Shown here: one piece after another, positions 22,017 through 30,436 of the stretch | Numbering within the stretch: the stretch's first letter is position 1 | Layout: the number at the start of each line of letters is the position of its first letter | Origin: JBJXHB01 sp046160725 | GTDB lineage: Bacteria > Pseudomonadota > Gammaproteobacteria > Burkholderiales > Burkholderiaceae_C | Length of the DNA: 64,000 nucleotides | NCBI GenBank assembly: GCA_046160725.1 | Contig: JBJXHB010000401.1 | Location: 1-64,000 of the forward strand | Reading direction: 5' to 3' | The notes under the pieces: model-generated | What the model was told of the DNA's origin: nothing | Seen by the model: the letters and a program-made list of their open reading frames with translations, nothing else | Database searches by the model: none | Made by a program: the position numbers and the translations under genes

Positions 22017-22988
22017 ATGAGCAAGCGCCATTTCCTCGACTTCGAACAGCCCATCGCCGACCTGGAAGGCAAGATCGAGGAGCTGCGCTATGTGCAGACC
22101 GAGTCGGCTGTCGACATCTCCGAGGAGATCGACCGTCTGGCCAAGAAGAGCCAACAACTGACGCGCGACATCTATGCCAACCTGACGCCCTGGCAGGTCA
22201 CCCAGATCGCGCGTCATCCGCAGCGGCCGTACACCCTGGACTACATCGGCGAGCTTTTCACCGACTTCGACGAGCTGCACGGCGACCGGACCTATGCCGA
22301 CGATGCCTCCATCGTTGGCGGCCTGGCACGCTTCAACGGCCAGGCCTGCATGGTCCTTGGCCACCAGAAAGGACGCGATACCAAAGAGCGAGGATTGCGC
22401 AACTTCGGCATGTCGCGGCCCGAGGGCTATCGCAAGGCCTTGCGTCTGATGAAGCTGGCCGAGAAGTTCGGCCTGCCGGTGTTCACGTTTGTCGACACGC
22501 CCGGCGCCTACCCGGGCATCGGCGCTGAGGAGCGCGGCCAGTCCGAGGCCATCGGCCGCAACATCTTCGAGATGGCGCAGCTGGAGGTGCCCATCGTGTC
22601 GACCATCATCGGCGAGGGTGGCTCCGGTGGTGCCTTGGCCATCAGCGTGGCCGACCAGGTGGTGATGCTGCAGTATTCGGTCTATTCGGTCATCACACCT
22701 GAGGGCTGCGCGTCGATCCTGTGGCGCACCGCCGAGCGTGCGTCCGATGCGGCCGACGCCATGGGCCTGACCGCGCACCGTCTGAAGGCACTGGGATTGA
22801 TCGACAAGATCGTCAGCGAGCCGGTGGGTGGCGCCCACCGTGATGTCAAGCAGATGTGTTCGCAGCTCAAGCGGGCCTTGGTCGATGCCCTGCGTCAGGT
22901 CAGCGACCTCAAACCGCGCGAGCTACTGAATCGGCGGCATGAGCGGCTGCAAAGCTACGGCCGGTTCTCCGACACCAAGGAGCGCTGA
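22017..22988 (+). CDS. accA: acetyl-CoA carboxylase carboxyltransferase subunit alpha
   Basis: The 323-residue subunit, with AccD, transfers the carboxyl group from biotin to acetyl-CoA to make malonyl-CoA for fatty-acid synthesis. It begins with the family opening [18 protein letters not shown] and contains the crotonase-fold oxyanion glycines in [12 protein letters not shown]. It lies 52 bases after the glycosylase gene and its 3' end overlaps tilS by about 50 bases. Confidence 0.97.
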   Translation: MSKRHFLDFEQPIADLEGKIEELRYVQTESAVDISEEIDRLAKKSQQLTRDIYANLTPWQVTQIARHPQRPYTLDYIGELFTDFDELHGDRTYADDASIVGGLARFNGQACMVLGHQKGRDTKERGLRNFGMSRPEGYRKALRLMKLAEKFGLPVFTFVDTPGAYPGIGAEERGQSEAIGRNIFEMAQLEVPIVSTIIGEGGSGGALAISVADQVVMLQYSVYSVITPEGCASILWRTAERASDAADAMGLTAHRLKALGLIDKIVSEPVGGAHRDVKQMCSQLKRALVDALRQVSDLKPRELLNRRHERLQSYGRFSDTKER

Positions 22989-24333
22989 GCCTGCGGCCGT
23001 TGCGGCCCGGGCCCGCGTCGGCGTGGCCTGCAGCGGCGGCACCGACTCGCTGGCACTGTTGCGGGCCACGGTCGGGCAGGCTGCCGAACTTGGCCTGGAG
23101 GTCGTCGCCCTGCATGTCCACCATGGCTTGATGCCACAGGCCGACGCATGGGCAGCTGCGGTGCAACGGCGTTGTCGACAGTGGCGCAAGGCGGGCCTGC
23201 CGATCGATGTCGACGTGGTGCGGCTGACTGGGCGCCCCGCAGCGGGAGAGAGCCTGGAGGCGTGGGCGCGGCGCGAGCGGTATCGGGCCCTGGCGACGTT
23301 GGCGGGCCGGCATCAGATCGGGCTGGTGCTTCTGGCGCAGCATCGACGGGACCAAGCCGAGACATTTCTGCTGCAGGCCCTGCGCGGCGGGGGCGCCGCA
23401 GGGCTGGCCGCCATGCCCAGGTCATTCGTGCGCCACGGCGTGACCTTCGCGCGCCCCTGGCTGGACCAGCCGCGGGAGCGCATCGAGTCCGGGCTGCGGG
23501 CATACCGATTGCGGCCGGTGGTGGACACCTCCAACACCGATCCGCGTCTGGCGCGTGGTCGCCTGCGTGCGGGCCTCTGGGACCAGTTGCGTGAGGCCTA
23601 TCCGGACATCGAAACCGCACTGGGTAGCGCCGCGGCTCGGGCGGCCAGCGAGGCCGCGGTAATTGACGAGATCGCCCGGCAAGACGCGGCGACCTTGCAC
23701 TGCGGCACGGGCCTGGGACGGGCGGCTTGGCTGGCCCTGTCGCCCGCACGGCGCGAGCTGGCCCTGCGCCACTGGCTGGGGCAGCATGCGCCACGCGGCG
23801 CGCCGGCAGCTTTGACGCGCCGGCTGTTGATGGAGGTACCGGCGGTGTCAGCTGGGCGCTGGCCTGCGGGCGATGGCGCCGAGGTGCGTCTCTATCGCGG
23901 CATGCTGTTCTTCCGGGCCAAAACGGCCTCATCGCCGCTCTGCGAACCCGTCGCTGCGCAGCACAGCGTCGCCCGACCACCGATTGGTGGCGTTGACCTG
24001 ACTCAGCCGGGCCGGTATCCGCAGCCGGCGTGGCATGGTGAGCTTGTGGTCCGTCGGGCTGCAAGCGGCGGCGTGCCGGCCGCGGCCCTGGCATCGGCGG
24101 AGCTTCGGGACCGCTTTGGCGGTGAACGATGGCAGGGGGCGCCCGGTGCCCTCCCGCGCAGCCTCAAGAAGCAATACCAGGCTCTGGCCCGCCCGGCATG
24201 GACACGCCACGGACCAATGGTGTGGAGCGGCGACGGCAGGCTGCTTTTTGTGCCCGGTCTGGGCCTGGATGCCCGGGCCACCGTTGATGGCCCGAGCCTC
24301 ATCATCGAGTGGCAGGCCGACGTCGCCGACTGA
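22939..24333 (+). CDS. tilS: tRNA(Ile)-lysidine synthase
   Basis: The 464-residue enzyme attaches lysine to C34 of tRNA-Ile(CAU) using ATP, changing its codon and amino-acid identity. The PP-loop SGGTDS is at about residues 32-37, followed by the HHGLM and QHRRDQAET segments; the C-terminal TilS domains are recognisable. The only good start is the ATG at 22939, inside accA, giving a 50-base overlap; an internal GTG would cut into the ATP-binding strand. accA-tilS adjacency is common in Burkholderiales. Confidence 0.92.
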   Translation: MSGCKATAGSPTPRSAEPAAVAARARVGVACSGGTDSLALLRATVGQAAELGLEVVALHVHHGLMPQADAWAAAVQRRCRQWRKAGLPIDVDVVRLTGRPAAGESLEAWARRERYRALATLAGRHQIGLVLLAQHRRDQAETFLLQALRGGGAAGLAAMPRSFVRHGVTFARPWLDQPRERIESGLRAYRLRPVVDTSNTDPRLARGRLRAGLWDQLREAYPDIETALGSAAARAASEAAVIDEIARQDAATLHCGTGLGRAAWLALSPARRELALRHWLGQHAPRGAPAALTRRLLMEVPAVSAGRWPAGDGAEVRLYRGMLFFRAKTASSPLCEPVAAQHSVARPPIGGVDLTQPGRYPQPAWHGELVVRRAASGGVPAAALASAELRDRFGGERWQGAPGALPRSLKKQYQALARPAWTRHGPMVWSGDGRLLFVPGLGLDARATVDGPSLIIEWQADVAD

Positions 24334-24375
24334 AATCACGCGTGCCGCGAGGGCGGGATGCTGCGGTGCAGCAGA

Positions 24376-24381
24376 TAGAAT
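24376..24381 (+). promoter_or_regulatory. putative -10 element of lysC
   Basis: A TAGAAT hexamer lies 55 bases before the lysC start, in the 100-base gap after tilS. No convincing -35 accompanies it. Confidence 0.35.
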
Positions 24382-24436
24382 CCCGCGCCTTGCGCGCCGG
24401 CTGCGGTTGCGCTCACCACGCAGATCGACATCCGGC

Positions 24437-25717
24437 ATGGCCCTGATCGTTCACAAATATGGCGGGACCTCGATGGGGTCCACCGAGCGCATCCGCAACG
24501 TCGCCAGGCGGGTGGCCAAATGGGTCAGGGCCGGACATCAGCTGGTGGTCGTGCCGAGCGCCATGAGCGGCGAGACCAATCGCCTGCTGGCCATGGCCAA
24601 GGACCTGCAGCCGACCCGTGTCGATGACGCGGCGCTGCGCGAACTGGACATGATCGCCTCGACCGGGGAGCAGGTTGCCGTCGGGCTCCTGGCGCTCGCG
24701 CTGCAGGCCGAAGGCATGCCGTCGGTCAGCTACACCGGTTGGCAGGTGCCCATCACCACGGACTCGGCCTACACCAAAGCCCGCATCCAGAGCATCGACG
24801 ACGCCAAGGTGCGTGCCGATCTGGCGGCGGGCAAGGTGGTGGTCATCACCGGCTTCCAGGGCATTGATGCCGCGGGGCATGTCACGACCTTGGGCCGTGG
24901 CGGGTCGGACACGTCTGCCGTGGCGGTGGCGGCCGCCATGGGCGCCCACGAGTGCCTGATCTACACCGATGTCGATGGCGTCTACACCACCGACCCCCGT
25001 GTGGTGCCGGAGGCCCGGCGCCTGTCGGCCATCAGCTTCGAGGAGATGCTGGAAATGGCCAGCCTCGGCTCCAAGGTCCTGCAGATCCGGTCGGTCGAGT
25101 TTGCCGGCAAGTACCGGGTGCGCACCCGGGTCCTGAGCAGTTTCACGCCGTGGGACATCCCGGTCGAGGAAGAAGCGGCCTCCGGCACCCTGATCACTTT
25201 CGAAGAGGACGAGAAAATGGAACAGGCGGTTGTCTCCGGTATCGCGTTCAACCGCGACGAGGCCAAGATCACGGTGGTCGGCGTTCCGGACAAGCCCGGC
25301 GTAGCCTTCCAGATCCTGGGCGCGGTGGCGCAGGCCAACATCGACGTCGACGTGATCGTGCAGAACATGTCCCATGCGGGCCGTACGGACTTCAGCTTCA
25401 CCGTCCACCGCAACGACTATGCGCGGGCCATGGACCTGCTGACGTCGACGGTCGGCCCTGCCTTGGGCATTGCCGACATCTCCGGCGACCCGAAGATCTG
25501 CAAGGTGTCCATCGTCGGCATCGGCATGAAGAGCCATGTCGGCGTGGCGGCCCGGATGTTCGGCACCCTTTCGGACGAAGGCATCAACATCCAGATGATT
25601 ACCACCAGCGAGATCAAGACCTCCGTGGTGATCGACGAGAAGTACATGGAACTGGCCGTGCGCGCCTTGCATCGGGCGTTCGATCTCGAGACGCCGCCGG
25701 GCGCGGTGCCAGCATAG
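24437..25717 (+). CDS. lysC: aspartate kinase
   Basis: The 426-residue enzyme phosphorylates aspartate at the head of the lysine, threonine and methionine pathways. The kinase core opens with ALIVHKYGGTSMGSTERI, includes GRGGSDTSAVAVAAA and the YTDVDGVYTTDPR segment, and is followed by two ACT domains (starting near SGIAFNRDEAKITV and KVSIVGIGMKSHVG) that bind effectors. This is the LysC type feedback-regulated by lysine and/or threonine. The ATG at 24437 gives the family start; the upstream open frame is not conserved. Its stop codon overlaps the putative -10 of the tRNA gene. Confidence 0.96.
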   Translation: MALIVHKYGGTSMGSTERIRNVARRVAKWVRAGHQLVVVPSAMSGETNRLLAMAKDLQPTRVDDAALRELDMIASTGEQVAVGLLALALQAEGMPSVSYTGWQVPITTDSAYTKARIQSIDDAKVRADLAAGKVVVITGFQGIDAAGHVTTLGRGGSDTSAVAVAAAMGAHECLIYTDVDGVYTTDPRVVPEARRLSAISFEEMLEMASLGSKVLQIRSVEFAGKYRVRTRVLSSFTPWDIPVEEEAASGTLITFEEDEKMEQAVVSGIAFNRDEAKITVVGVPDKPGVAFQILGAVAQANIDVDVIVQNMSHAGRTDFSFTVHRNDYARAMDLLTSTVGPALGIADISGDPKICKVSIVGIGMKSHVGVAARMFGTLSDEGINIQMITTSEIKTSVVIDEKYMELAVRALHRAFDLETPPGAVPA

Positions 25718-25720
25718 AAT
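25715..25720 (+). promoter_or_regulatory. putative -10 element of tRNA-Ser
   Basis: TAGAAT overlaps the lysC stop codon and ends 12 bases before the mature tRNA 5' end, a usual spacing. The -35 region is poor. Confidence 0.35.
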
Positions 25721-25732
25721 GCCCGACACTTC

Positions 25733-25825
25733 GGAGACGTGACCGAGAGGCCGAAGGTGCTCCCCTGCTAAGGGAGTATGCGGGCAAAACCTGCATCGTG
25801 GGTTCGAATCCCACCGTCTCCGCCA
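25733..25825 (+). tRNA. tRNA-Ser (anticodon GCT)
   Basis: The 93-base cloverleaf has the acceptor stem GGAGACG/CGTCTCC, anticodon loop CTGCTAA with GCT at 25767-25769 flanked by CTCCC/GGGAG, a long class II variable arm (TATGCGGGCAAAACCTGCATC) and the TψC loop GTTCGAATC. The 3' GCCA is encoded. It reads AGC and AGU serine codons. Confidence 0.97.
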
Positions 25826-25835
25826 GTGCATCCAT

Positions 25836-25861
25836 GCCCCGCCCTCAGCGGGGCTTTTTTT
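25836..25861 (+). terminator. intrinsic terminator of tRNA-Ser
   Basis: A perfect 7-bp stem GCCCCGC/GCGGGGC with a five-base loop is followed by seven T residues, ten bases after the tRNA. A second stem ACACCCC/GGGGTGT (25887-25908) without a T-run lies further on. Confidence 0.88.
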
Positions 25862-25981
25862 GTGTCTTGAGTGGGCGATGCAACAGACACCCCGCGATTC
25901 GGGGGTGTTACAAAATGAATCACCTGCTTACAGTCCCTCCATCTGCAGCCGGGAACACACACGGCGCATTGGAGAGAGACG

Positions 25982-27367
25982 TTGTTGATCAGGGTCTTCG
26001 GGCACTTCGTACGGCGACAGGCGCTCATGCAGCTGTCGGTGGACGCGTTGCTGGTGCTGCTGGTGATCCTGTGCGAGGTCTCTGCCCTTGGCGTGCTGGG
26101 TGACGGACATCAGGCCCTGGCGACCGGGGCGAACGCTGTTGGCTTCAGCGCCGGCTTCTCCCTGATCACCGGGTTCTCCGGCCTCTATGGCAAGGTGTCG
26201 CGGTTGTCTGAGCACCAGTTGCTTACCCGCGCGGTCGTGGCGTCCCTTCTGGCGGTGCCGTTGGCCATTGTCATTTTCGTGCTGGTACCGGGCGCCGCTG
26301 ATGCCCCATGGTTGCCCTTCGCAGCGGTCAGTGGCGCGGTGGCGGTGGTGATGCGACGTGCGAGCGTCGCGCGGCGTGCGGCCGGCACCGAGACTGGCCA
26401 CCGTATCCTGGTGTTCGGCACCGGGGCCGCGGCTGTCGAGGTGGCCAATTGTGTCAAGGCCCAGGCGCCCGAGATCACGCTGGTTGGCTTCTATCCAGGG
26501 CCGACCGAGACCCAGGGGCTGGTGCAGTCCAGCCAGCTGCTGGCGACCCAGCGATCGCTTATCGATACAGCCCAGGCCTTGAACGTCGACGAGATCGTGG
26601 TGGCGGTATCCGAACGCCGTGCTGGCAGCATGCCGCTGCGGGAACTGCTGGATTGCCGCCTCCGTGGCATTCGTGTCTTCGACCTGGCGACGTTCTTCGA
26701 GCGGCTGCTCGGCCAGATCCGGATCGAGTACACGCATGCGGGTTGGCTGGTCTTCGGCGGCGGGTTCCGGCGCGGCCGCGTGCGCGCCGGGCTGAAGCGG
26801 GCGTTCGACGTCGTCTGTTCATTGTTTTTGCTTTTGCTTGCCCTGCCGGTCATGGCCGCGGCAGCCATAGCGATCAAGTTCGAGAGCCGGGGTCCGTTGA
26901 TCTATCGCCAGGAACGGGTTGGGTTGCGAGGGCGTTGCTTCACAATCCTGAAGTTCAGGAGCATGACCATGGACGCCGAAGTCGATGGCCGGCCTCGGTG
27001 GGCCACTGCCAACGACGCCCGGGTGACGCGGGTGGGGCGCCTGATCCGGCTGTGCCGCATCGACGAGCTGCCGCAGTTGGTCAATGTCCTTCGCGGTGAC
27101 ATGAGCCTGGTCGGACCGCGTCCCGAGCGACCCTATTTCGTTGAGCAACTGACCGAGAGGATTCCCTACTTCCAGGTCCGCCACAGCGTGCGTCCTGGAC
27201 TGACCGGCTGGGCACAGGTGAGCTACGCCTATGCATCATCCGTCGATGATGCGCTGCGCAAGCTGCAGTTCGACCTGTACTACGTCAAGAACCATTCGCT
27301 GTTCCTCGACATCATCATCATGTTCAGGACCGTGGTCGTTGTGCTGACAGGCAAGGGGGCCTGCTAG
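25982..27367 (+). CDS. priming sugar transferase, PEP-CTERM/XrtA-associated type
   Basis: The 461-residue membrane protein probably transfers a sugar-1-phosphate to undecaprenyl phosphate to start exopolysaccharide repeat-unit assembly. It has N-terminal hydrophobic segments, a Rossmann-like middle part (VFGTGAAAVEVANC), a further membrane helix (about 285-300) and the C-terminal bacterial sugar transferase domain with KFRSMTMDAE, RIDELPQLVNVLRGDMSLVGPRPERP and LTGWAQV. It resembles TIGR03013. The start is a TTG eight bases after a GGAGAG site; no ATG is available before the first helix. It opens the accessory region and is convergent with the hydrolase-phosphatase gene. Confidence 0.88.
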   Translation: MLIRVFGHFVRRQALMQLSVDALLVLLVILCEVSALGVLGDGHQALATGANAVGFSAGFSLITGFSGLYGKVSRLSEHQLLTRAVVASLLAVPLAIVIFVLVPGAADAPWLPFAAVSGAVAVVMRRASVARRAAGTETGHRILVFGTGAAAVEVANCVKAQAPEITLVGFYPGPTETQGLVQSSQLLATQRSLIDTAQALNVDEIVVAVSERRAGSMPLRELLDCRLRGIRVFDLATFFERLLGQIRIEYTHAGWLVFGGGFRRGRVRAGLKRAFDVVCSLFLLLLALPVMAAAAIAIKFESRGPLIYRQERVGLRGRCFTILKFRSMTMDAEVDGRPRWATANDARVTRVGRLIRLCRIDELPQLVNVLRGDMSLVGPRPERPYFVEQLTERIPYFQVRHSVRPGLTGWAQVSYAYASSVDDALRKLQFDLYYVKNHSLFLDIIIMFRTVVVVLTGKGAC

Positions 27368-27386
27368 TGCGCTTAGGCGGGGCGGT

Positions 27387-27423
27387 CTGGCGCCAGGCGA
27401 TGAGGGTCAGCCGTGGCCACGGC
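27387..27423. repeat. two perfect palindromes in a convergent gap
   Basis: CTGGCGCCAG (27387-27396) and GCCGTGGCCACGGC (27410-27423) are perfect palindromes in the 102-base gap between the convergent sugar-transferase and hydrolase-phosphatase genes. Neither has a T-run. They could fold at RNA level to end both transcripts, or be protein sites. Confidence 0.4.
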
Positions 27424-27469
27424 GGGATGCTTGAGGAGATCCATCCTGGGGACCGGGACGACTGAGCCA

Positions 27470-28918
27470 TCAACGCGCTGCGAGCGGCCCGCAATTCAAA
27501 GATGGGGGCAGGCCAGTCCACTTGCCGTCGCGGATGGTGTCGAGCCAGTCGCGCGCGCCGGCTTCGCAAAGATCGACCACCTGCTCGAACACGCCGGGTC
27601 CGGAGAGATAGGGATCGGGTACGTCGACGCCGGCACCCGTTCCCGCTTGCCGCAGGTAGGGTTGCACCTTGTATTGCAAGGCTGCGGGGCAGAGGCGGCG
27701 AACCTCCGCATGGATGTCGGCATCCATCGTCAGGATCAGGTCAGCCTGCTCGAAATCCGCCATTGAAACCGGGGTGGACCGGGACTGCGCTGGTGCATAG
27801 CCACGGGACTTCAGGCTGGCCTGGGACCGCGGGTCCGGCGACATGCCAGCGCTGCCGGTGGACAGGCCTCTTGAGTTGACACGGATCCCGCCCAGACCGT
27901 CCCACAGGGCCATGGATGCCATGACAACCTCGGCAACCGGCGACCGGCATCGATTGGCCTGGCAGATGATGGCAACGGTTGTGTTGCGTGTTCCAGTACC
28001 GACACCCATCTCCGGAGTGTCGACAGCCGGCCATCGCGGACCGCTGGAGTGGTGAGGGCCAGGCTGAGGCAACGGGCCAATGGTCTCATTCAACCAGTTG
28101 ATGAGACCTGCAATGACCACCGCTTGTGCCGACAAGGTCGTCAGCGTGTGATCGATGTCGGCCAGGTATCGGACGGTCACCCGATCCACGAATGCCAACC
28201 CACGAAACGCCTGTGCAAATTGGCCGGCATGGTTGTAGTGCGCCAGGATCGCGCCGGTGTACATCAACAGGCAGCGCACCCCGCGGTCGGTTAGTGCCTG
28301 AGCCTGCTGGCCAAACACATGTGCAGAAGGGGCGCCCCTGGACGTGGGTGGAGCGCCCGCGACGCCCATTGACGGCGGTGCAGAGCGGGACAAGGCACGG
28401 CGGGCCATGCGCGCGGCCTTGCCTGGCCATGCCCGGACAGGTGCCTGCCAGGCGAGTTGCAAGCGAAACCAACGCCACAGCCAGCGGCTGCGGTTGGTCG
28501 GATAGGTGAAACCGTCCAGGCCCCAGATGCCGACAATCCGGTCGTCGACCAGGGCCGCCCGAAACGCATGGTCTGCGCCGGAGCAGATGCCGCCGATGAT
28601 GAATCTGGTCACTCCCAGCCGGGCACCCAGATGGTCCAAGGCATCACGCAGGTCGATCAGGGCCTGCTCGAGATATGGACGGGCGCCTGTCGGTGTGCGG
28701 CTGTCGCCCACGCCCGACAGGTCCAACCGCAGACAGTGGAAGCCGGCCAGCGCTGCCGCATGGGCCAGCTTGACATTGAAGCGATGCGGCCCGACGCGAT
28801 GCACCACGCCTGCAGGCAACAGCACCAGGGCCACGCCCCGGCCGGCCGACCCTTCAGGCGCGGTCAAGGTACCCAGCAGGTGTCGCTGTGCACCAAAGAT
28901 CTCGATGGTCTCCTTCAT
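27470..28918 (-). CDS. exosortase-type alpha/beta hydrolase fused to low-molecular-weight protein tyrosine phosphatase
   Basis: The 482-residue product joins two enzymes in one frame. Residues 1-285 are an alpha/beta hydrolase like hydrolase 1 of exosortase-A loci (TIGR03100 type), with a GICSG elbow in which Cys112 takes the nucleophile place and a C-terminal DIDH element. After a Pro/Gly-rich linker, residues 312-475 are a low-molecular-weight phosphatase with the P-loop CQANRCRS (C319, R325) and the general-acid segment VPDPYLSG. Such phosphatases act on BY-type tyrosine kinases in capsule systems. I chose the ATG at 28918 because it overlaps the hydrolase 2 stop by four bases. No stop or frameshift separates the domains. 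Confidence 0.85.
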   Translation of the reverse strand: MKETIEIFGAQRHLLGTLTAPEGSAGRGVALVLLPAGVVHRVGPHRFNVKLAHAAALAGFHCLRLDLSGVGDSRTPTGARPYLEQALIDLRDALDHLGARLGVTRFIIGGICSGADHAFRAALVDDRIVGIWGLDGFTYPTNRSRWLWRWFRLQLAWQAPVRAWPGKAARMARRALSRSAPPSMGVAGAPPTSRGAPSAHVFGQQAQALTDRGVRCLLMYTGAILAHYNHAGQFAQAFRGLAFVDRVTVRYLADIDHTLTTLSAQAVVIAGLINWLNETIGPLPQPGPHHSSGPRWPAVDTPEMGVGTGTRNTTVAIICQANRCRSPVAEVVMASMALWDGLGGIRVNSRGLSTGSAGMSPDPRSQASLKSRGYAPAQSRSTPVSMADFEQADLILTMDADIHAEVRRLCPAALQYKVQPYLRQAGTGAGVDVPDPYLSGPGVFEQVVDLCEAGARDWLDTIRDGKWTGLPPSLNCGPLAAR

Positions 28919-29706
28919 GGCACCAGGCCCAGCAGGCGTGCGATCAGGTCGAGTGCCGGCCCCGGAACCAGGGCGGTGTTCATGGCCTCCTCCGTTGTCC
29001 AATCGAACGGTTGGTCAAGGAGATGCCATTGGCCCAGGGCGTCGGCGTTCAACTGGGGTCGGACTTCGAAGGGCCGATTGGTCGCTGCGGTTGCCGTGAC
29101 CAGATCCAGCCGTCCCGACTTTGCCGCCTGGATGATGCGGGGACTCAGCAAGTGCAGCTGCCCAGCCAGAACCGCGCTGACCGCAAAGCCCAGTGCCTCA
29201 TCCGATGCGGGCTCGGCAAAGGCAGCGGGCCGCAACGGAAAGTGGGCCGCCATGGCCAAACGATGCCTCTGTCGCAGGTCCTGCACATAGCCAGGGCCAT
29301 CGATGACAGGCTCCCACAGAACCAGGCGATCCGGCGCCAGGTGTCGCGACGCCAGGCAGGCCAGGCTGGCACCGATGCGCGCACCGAAGAGCGCTACCGG
29401 GAGGTTGCCGCAGCGCCGCACCAGCTCATGGTGGGCGGTCTCGATGTCGAGCGCCCAGCCCACGAGGTCACCGTCGCGGTCCGTGCCGCCGGAGTCACCG
29501 GTCCCGTAGTAATCGAAGCGCAGGACCGGCACGCCATGGCGCGCAAGTCGCTCAGCCAGCACCCTGCAGAACCGGTGCAGCCGGATGGCCTCCTGGCCGA
29601 AAGGGTTGCAGATCAGCACGGCGTGACCGCTGTGTGACGGGCCGGCGGCAGCATGCAGGATGCCCTGCATCGGCCGATTCGCCGTGCCGAAGCGGAACGG
29701 GGTCAT
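28915..29706 (-). CDS. exosortase A system-associated hydrolase 2-like protein
   Basis: The 263-residue alpha/beta-hydrolase-fold protein has the strand and loop ICNPFGQE, the FDYYGTGDSGG turn and a nucleophile elbow GARIG, where Arg110 replaces the usual Ser or Cys. This atypical elbow is characteristic of the TIGR03101 family as I recall it. The substrate is unknown; the protein may bind or transfer an acyl or peptidyl group rather than hydrolyse it. Four-base ATGA overlaps tie it to the phosphopantetheinyl transferase upstream (29703-29706) and to the hydrolase-phosphatase fusion downstream. It could take part in product release from the NRPS, which has no thioesterase. Confidence 0.82.
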   Translation of the reverse strand: MTPFRFGTANRPMQGILHAAAGPSHSGHAVLICNPFGQEAIRLHRFCRVLAERLARHGVPVLRFDYYGTGDSGGTDRDGDLVGWALDIETAHHELVRRCGNLPVALFGARIGASLACLASRHLAPDRLVLWEPVIDGPGYVQDLRQRHRLAMAAHFPLRPAAFAEPASDEALGFAVSAVLAGQLHLLSPRIIQAAKSGRLDLVTATAATNRPFEVRPQLNADALGQWHLLDQPFDWTTEEAMNTALVPGPALDLIARLLGLVP

Positions 29707-30431
29707 GGCGGATGCCGCAAGCGGCGTGGCGAGGGTGCGGCTGGAACGCGCCAGGTCGCCCACTCGGCCAAAGCGACCGCGGCCGGGCCGGCCGGGGTAT
29801 CCAGCCACTGCGAGGTCACGCTGACGGTTGCCCGCCTTAGCCCGTGCACGACCTCGACGTCCACCAGGACCGGATCGAGGCCGACATGCACCTCGCGGGG
29901 CGGCAGGTTCAGTCCGCATCCGACGGCCTTGAGCGCAGCTTCCTTGCGCGTCCAGCCCACCAGGAAGGCCGTGGAGCGCAGGTGCGGCGGCAGGCCGCGC
30001 CAGACCGTCGCCTCCGGCCCTGCGAACAGCTCGTCTACCAGCTGCTCGGCGTCCGGGACGTTGCGCAGCATCTCGGCATCCACGCCGACCTCGACACCCG
30101 CCTGCCCAATGGCCACCAGCGCCAGGTCACCGGTATGGGTCAGGTTGAACGACGGGAGTCCCTTGCCGGTCAGGACGGGTTTGCCGAGCGCGTCCGGCTG
30201 GATACGCAGCAGCCCGGGGTCGATTCCGCAATGCCGTGCCAGTACCTGACGCAGGCCGACATGCGCTGAAAGATAACGGCGACGGTCCCGATCAAAGACC
30301 AGCCGTTTTGCGCGTTCGATCTCGTCCGGCTGCAGCAGCGCACACTCGGCCGCGTCCGGCGCCTCGGAAAGATCCAGGCGCCACAGCCCGATGCTGGGCG
30401 GCCCGTTGATGCTGACAGCGCCGGTTGCCAT
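29703..30431 (-). CDS. Sfp-type 4'-phosphopantetheinyl transferase
   Basis: The 242-residue enzyme transfers phosphopantetheine from CoA to serines of carrier domains. The two Mg/CoA motifs are visible: GVEVGVDAEML (central D and E) and WTRKEAALKAVG, and the N-terminal SFNLTHTGD motif. Five bases separate it from the NRPS stop, so it most likely activates the three PCP and one ACP domains of this operon, and perhaps the carrier protein at the right window edge. The C-terminus is short and basic. Confidence 0.93.
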   Translation of the reverse strand: MATGAVSINGPPSIGLWRLDLSEAPDAAECALLQPDEIERAKRLVFDRDRRRYLSAHVGLRQVLARHCGIDPGLLRIQPDALGKPVLTGKGLPSFNLTHTGDLALVAIGQAGVEVGVDAEMLRNVPDAEQLVDELFAGPEATVWRGLPPHLRSTAFLVGWTRKEAALKAVGCGLNLPPREVHVGLDPVLVDVEVVHGLRRATVSVTSQWLDTPAGPAAVALAEWATWRVPAAPSPRRLRHPP

Positions 30432-30436
30432 GTCGA

